Positions 61,182-64,000 of a DNA stretch of 64,000 nt are shown here, one piece after another. Numbering within the stretch: position 1 is the first letter of the stretch; every line of letters begins with the position of its first letter. Where the stretch lies: positions 62,001-126,000 of the forward strand of contig NZ_JACJQL010000013.1 in assembly GCF_014696625.1 (NCBI RefSeq), given 5' to 3'. Position numbers and translations under genes: made by a program. Source of the stretch: Nostoc parmelioides FACHB-3921 (GTDB lineage: Bacteria; Cyanobacteriota; Cyanobacteriia; Cyanobacteriales; Nostocaceae). The notes beneath the pieces were generated by a model, which saw nothing but the letters and a program-made list of their open reading frames with translations, was not told where the DNA came from and did not search any database.

Positions 61182-61760
61182 ATGTCACGAAACCCCGATG
61201 CTCCATCATCTTCTTCTAATCTCCGGACAATTGCTCAGACGTTCCGTATGACAGGCTGGATTAGCTTCTGGATTCAGCTAGTACTCGGTGTTATTTCTGG
61301 CATCATTGTCCTATTGTTTGGCATTTTTAGCCAAAGAGCAGGTAGCCCTAATAATAATCCGGGGACTGGCTTTGGGGTGTTTTTAGCTATTTGTGGATTG
61401 GTAGTGCTGGGCGGGGGGATTTATTTAGCCTTCCGTTACACCAGAATTGGGAATCAATTGCTATCCTCCAACCCCAGCAATCGACCTCGTAAAGTGGAGA
61501 CAGTGCAAGTATTACGCTTAGGACTGTGGATAAATTTAGGCGGGACTCTGGTGACATTATTGGGAGCGCAGGCGATCGTTGGTACATTAGTGGCTAGGTC
61601 AATATCTCCCCAAGCTGTCACTACCCAATTATTTGACCCTACCCGCATCATCAGTGGTCTAGATATGTTGGTAGTTCAGGCTAACATCAATACAGTCTCA
61701 GCCCACTTTGCTGGGCTGGTTAGCTCACTGTGGCTACTCAATCGCATCAACAAATCTTAA
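61182..61760 (+). CDS. DUF3611 membrane protein
   Basis: 192 residues. Four hydrophobic helices at about 28-50, 66-85, 107-132 and 165-185. ISFWIQLVLGVISGIIVLLFGIF, RLGLWINLGGTLVTLLGAQAIVG and the C-terminal NINTVSAHFAGLVSSLWLLNRI are the DUF3611 pattern shared by cyanobacteria and chloroplasts. Role unknown. The start ATG at 61182 lacks a clear Shine-Dalgarno. serS follows after 100 bp. Confidence 0.88.
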   Translation: MSRNPDAPSSSSNLRTIAQTFRMTGWISFWIQLVLGVISGIIVLLFGIFSQRAGSPNNNPGTGFGVFLAICGLVVLGGGIYLAFRYTRIGNQLLSSNPSNRPRKVETVQVLRLGLWINLGGTLVTLLGAQAIVGTLVARSISPQAVTTQLFDPTRIISGLDMLVVQANINTVSAHFAGLVSSLWLLNRINKS

Positions 61761-61860
61761 ACAAGATTTTTGTGCTTGCCTTTCCTGTCATGGCAAGACA
61801 AAATCGGTATATGCTGATGTGTTGGCAAGAAGATACTAGGCGAAAGATTGAGAAAAATTT

Positions 61861-63141
61861 GTGCTGGATATTAAGCAAATAAGGGAAAATCCCCAACTAA
61901 TTCAGGAACGGTTGAATAGCCGCAGTGGTACCTATGACATTCAACCCATATTACAGTTAGATAAGCAACAACGGGAGGTGGAAGCGACACGCAGTCAAAT
62001 CCAAGCCCGGAGTAATGAAATTGGTAAAATTGTTGGACAGAAGATTAAATCGGGTATTAATCCTCAAGACCCAGAAATTCAAGCTTTGCGGGATGAGGGA
62101 AACTCCATTAAAACCCAACTGAGTGAACTAGAACCAAGAGAAAAAGAACTCAAGGGGGAAATTGAGCAACTTATACTCGCACTCCCTAATTTACCCAGTG
62201 ACTCTACACCGATAGGTAAAGGTGAGGAAGAAAATGTAGAGGTAAGGCGTTGGGGTGATGAATATCTACCCCAGAATCCGAATATTATCCCCCATTGGGA
62301 AATCGGCGAAAAACTGGGTATTCTCAATTTTGAGCGTGCTGTCAAAGTTGCCCAAAGTCGCTTTGTCAACTTGATAGGCGCTGGTGCAGCGTTAGAACGG
62401 GCATTAATTAACTTTATGCTGAAAACGCAAACCGCAGCTGGCTATGTAGAAGTTAGTCCACCCTTGTTAGTCAATACTGATTCTTTAACAGGAACTGGTC
62501 AATTACCGAAGTTTGCGGAAGAAAGCTTTAAGTGTGCTGATGATGAATTGTGGTTAATTCCCACAGCAGAAGTTCCTGTGACTAACCTTTATCGCGGAGA
62601 AATTTTGGCGGCGGAAAATTTACCCATTTATCACTGTGCTTATACTCCCTGTTTTCGTCGGGAAGCAGGAAGTTATGGACGAGATATGCGGGGTTTAATT
62701 CGCTTGCATCAATTCAATAAAGTAGAGTTGGTGAAACTTGTTCATCCCAGCACTTCTTTTGATGAATTAGAAAAATTGGTGGGGAATGCCGAAGCAATTT
62801 TACAGGCTTTAAAATTACCTTACCGGGTGATTAATCTCTGTACTGGTGATTTAGGTTTTGGGTCAACGAAAACCTATGATTTAGAAGTATGGCTACCATC
62901 TTCTGGTAAGTATCGGGAAATTTCCAGTTGTTCTAATTGTTTTGATTTCCAAGCGCGGCGAGCCGATATTCGCTTTAAGGAAGCAGGTAAGAAAGGTACG
63001 CAGTTTGTCCATACCCTCAACGGTTCTGGCTTGGCTGTAGGGCGCACAATGGCAGCTATTTTGGAGAATTATCAGCAACCAGATGGCACTGTTTTGATAC
63101 CGGAAGTGTTGCAACCTTTCTTGGGTAGGGAAGTTTTGTAA
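61861..63141 (+). CDS. serS: Seryl-tRNA synthetase
   Basis: 426 residues, GTG start at 61861 ([18 protein letters not shown]). The N-terminal antiparallel coiled coil spans about 30-105. Class II motif 2 is at [26 protein letters not shown] near 265-290 and motif 3 at [21 protein letters not shown] near 380. Serine/zinc-free active-site residues in [33 protein letters not shown] are typical. A perfect 12-bp dyad follows the stop. Confidence 0.98.
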   Translation: MLDIKQIRENPQLIQERLNSRSGTYDIQPILQLDKQQREVEATRSQIQARSNEIGKIVGQKIKSGINPQDPEIQALRDEGNSIKTQLSELEPREKELKGEIEQLILALPNLPSDSTPIGKGEEENVEVRRWGDEYLPQNPNIIPHWEIGEKLGILNFERAVKVAQSRFVNLIGAGAALERALINFMLKTQTAAGYVEVSPPLLVNTDSLTGTGQLPKFAEESFKCADDELWLIPTAEVPVTNLYRGEILAAENLPIYHCAYTPCFRREAGSYGRDMRGLIRLHQFNKVELVKLVHPSTSFDELEKLVGNAEAILQALKLPYRVINLCTGDLGFGSTKTYDLEVWLPSSGKYREISSCSNCFDFQARRADIRFKEAGKKGTQFVHTLNGSGLAVGRTMAAILENYQQPDGTVLIPEVLQPFLGREVL

Positions 63142-63197
63142 TACGGATACAAAGCATTCTCAGGTTTTCAGATTGGGCAAAATTTCTTACGAATAAC

Positions 63198-63235
63198 CTC
63201 CATATAATCACTTTTCTAAGAGAGATTATATGGAG
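63198..63235. other. Perfect 12-bp inverted repeat after serS
   Basis: CTCCATATAATC (63198-63209) and GATTATATGGAG (63224-63235) with a 14-nt loop. No T-run follows on the forward strand. It may stabilise the serS mRNA end. The remaining spacer to 63633 is AT-rich with no gene. Confidence 0.45.
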
Positions 63236-63632
63236 ATATTGATGCACTACAACGGTATTCTGAAATTCTTGTTCAGTACGCTTGAATTATGATTTAATAA
63301 CATCGGATTATCATTAATATTACGAAATTCTGATTTCGCTTATCAAAGTTAGTACATCATTCTAAAATATCCTCTAGAGTAATCTTTGATGTCATTTAAT
63401 GATAAATCACACTTGAAATAGAAAACAGAAGGTTTATAGGCAAAACGGTTCAAACCTCCTGTCTAATAAATTCTTAGGATTTTTTAGAGACAGCTTATAT
63501 AGGAAATTTATAAATTTAAATTATATTAACAAGTATCAAGTATAGAATATTTCTATTCTAGGTATCCATTCCTATTATTTTTTATAGGGTAAGTTAAATC
63601 TATAGTATGAGAGAGAAAATGGATAACTAAAA

Positions 63633-63705
<73 letters not shown>

Positions 63706-63749
63706 ACACCAACTACCATAATAACAAAATTCTGTAGTTCTGCCAAGAT

Positions 63750-64000
63750 TTAGCTGAGTGAGCAGGAAAATCTGATGATAAAAGTGGTTTGACCATGACC
63801 ACTCTCGACAGAAATGGAGCCGCCTAAATGCCTGACCATTTTTTGTACTAATGCCATTTCCAAGCCAGTACCACTATATTTCCAAGGATCATTGTTAGAA
63901 ATATGATAAAACGGCTCGAAGATGCGCGATCGCACATGAGTAGGAATTTCTAAGCCAGAATTGCTAATACTTAGTTGCACAGTATCATCTGTGAGTTGGG
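63750..64000 (-). CDS. Histidine kinase C-terminus (HATPase), partial
   Basis: The frame is open to the right edge, so only the last about 83 residues are seen. VQLSISNSGLEIP (G1/N-box region), IFEPFYHISNNDPWKYSGTGLEMALVQKMV (a GTGLGL-like G2 box, here GTGLEMAL) and GGSISVESGHGQTTFIIRF form the end of a HATPase domain. The DxGxGI-type G1 box is degenerate (NSGLEIP), as is G2, so ATP binding may be weak. The sensor part lies outside the window. Confidence 0.85.
   Translation of the reverse strand, partial: QLTDDTVQLSISNSGLEIPTHVRSRIFEPFYHISNNDPWKYSGTGLEMALVQKMVRHLGGSISVESGHGQTTFIIRFSCSLS

Overview
The window is a chromosomal segment of a filamentous, heterocyst-type cyanobacterium (Nostocales, Anabaena/Nostoc). 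The evidence is the very frequent HIP1 octamer GCGATCGC, the NDH-1 genes ndhF and ndhD, a RuBisCO-type LysR regulator, cyanobacteria-only families (DUF3155, DUF3611, CCB1-like), and spacer repeats built on the heptad TTGACTA/TAGTCAA that are typical of Nostoc. From memory, the order acylase - HU - cobD-like - cbiMNQO - rbcR - ndhF - ndhD matches Anabaena sp. PCC 7120 around all3924-alr3957. I could not run an alignment to confirm this.

Layout. 1-10.4 kb: the 3' part of an AiiC-like penicillin-family acylase, a chromosomal CyRepA1-type replication initiator, a rhomboid protease, a secreted protein of unknown role, and an unusual fusion of a GHL10 glycosidase-like domain to a bilobal pepsin-like domain. 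10.5-27.4 kb is a metal and cobalamin region. It holds cobyrinate a,c-diamide synthase, HU, a CobD-like aminotransferase-fold decarboxylase paired with a flavoprotein that has lost its redox cysteines, and an orphan metal/B12-binding lipoprotein. A reverse-strand iron cluster follows (two-domain multicopper oxidase, iron-binding lipoprotein, ferritin-like protein, FTR1 permease). Next come two back-to-back ECF transporters: CbiMNQO, probably for cobalt, and a PDGLE-fused NikMN-Q-O, probably for nickel.

27.4-38.1 kb: a HAD phosphatase, a candidate small RNA carrying the Yfr1 core motif, an ArgRS paralogue without a catalytic domain, a Crp/Fnr regulator, RbcR, a Z-ISO/NnrU membrane protein, a thioredoxin-like protein, and ndhF1-ndhD1 with clear terminators. 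38.2-41.5 kb is a small accessory patch: a Uma2 nuclease, a 215-bp MITE with target duplication, an orphan DUF433 antitoxin with an internally deleted toxin, an unknown gene and a candidate abortive-infection gene. 41.6-51.4 kb is housekeeping: phosphohexomutase, a Cas4-like Fe-S nuclease, aat, rpsN, nth, rseP and sbcC. 51.6-64 kb: a second MITE of the TAGGACTTA family, a hybrid histidine kinase, two secreted paralogues (one with SLH domains), a GAF kinase, small conserved genes, PadR, serS, tRNA-Lys(CUU) and the end of another kinase.

Across the window, short repeats (heptads, G-rich runs, MITEs) fill the spacers and in several places have entered coding sequence, most clearly in cobyrinate a,c-diamide synthase. 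The strongest leads are the chromosomal CyRepA1 gene with its dyad-rich upstream spacer, the glycosidase-pepsin fusion, the two-domain oxidase/FTR1 iron system, the catalytic-domain-less ArgRS, the disulfide-less flavoprotein and the MITEs with target-site duplications.
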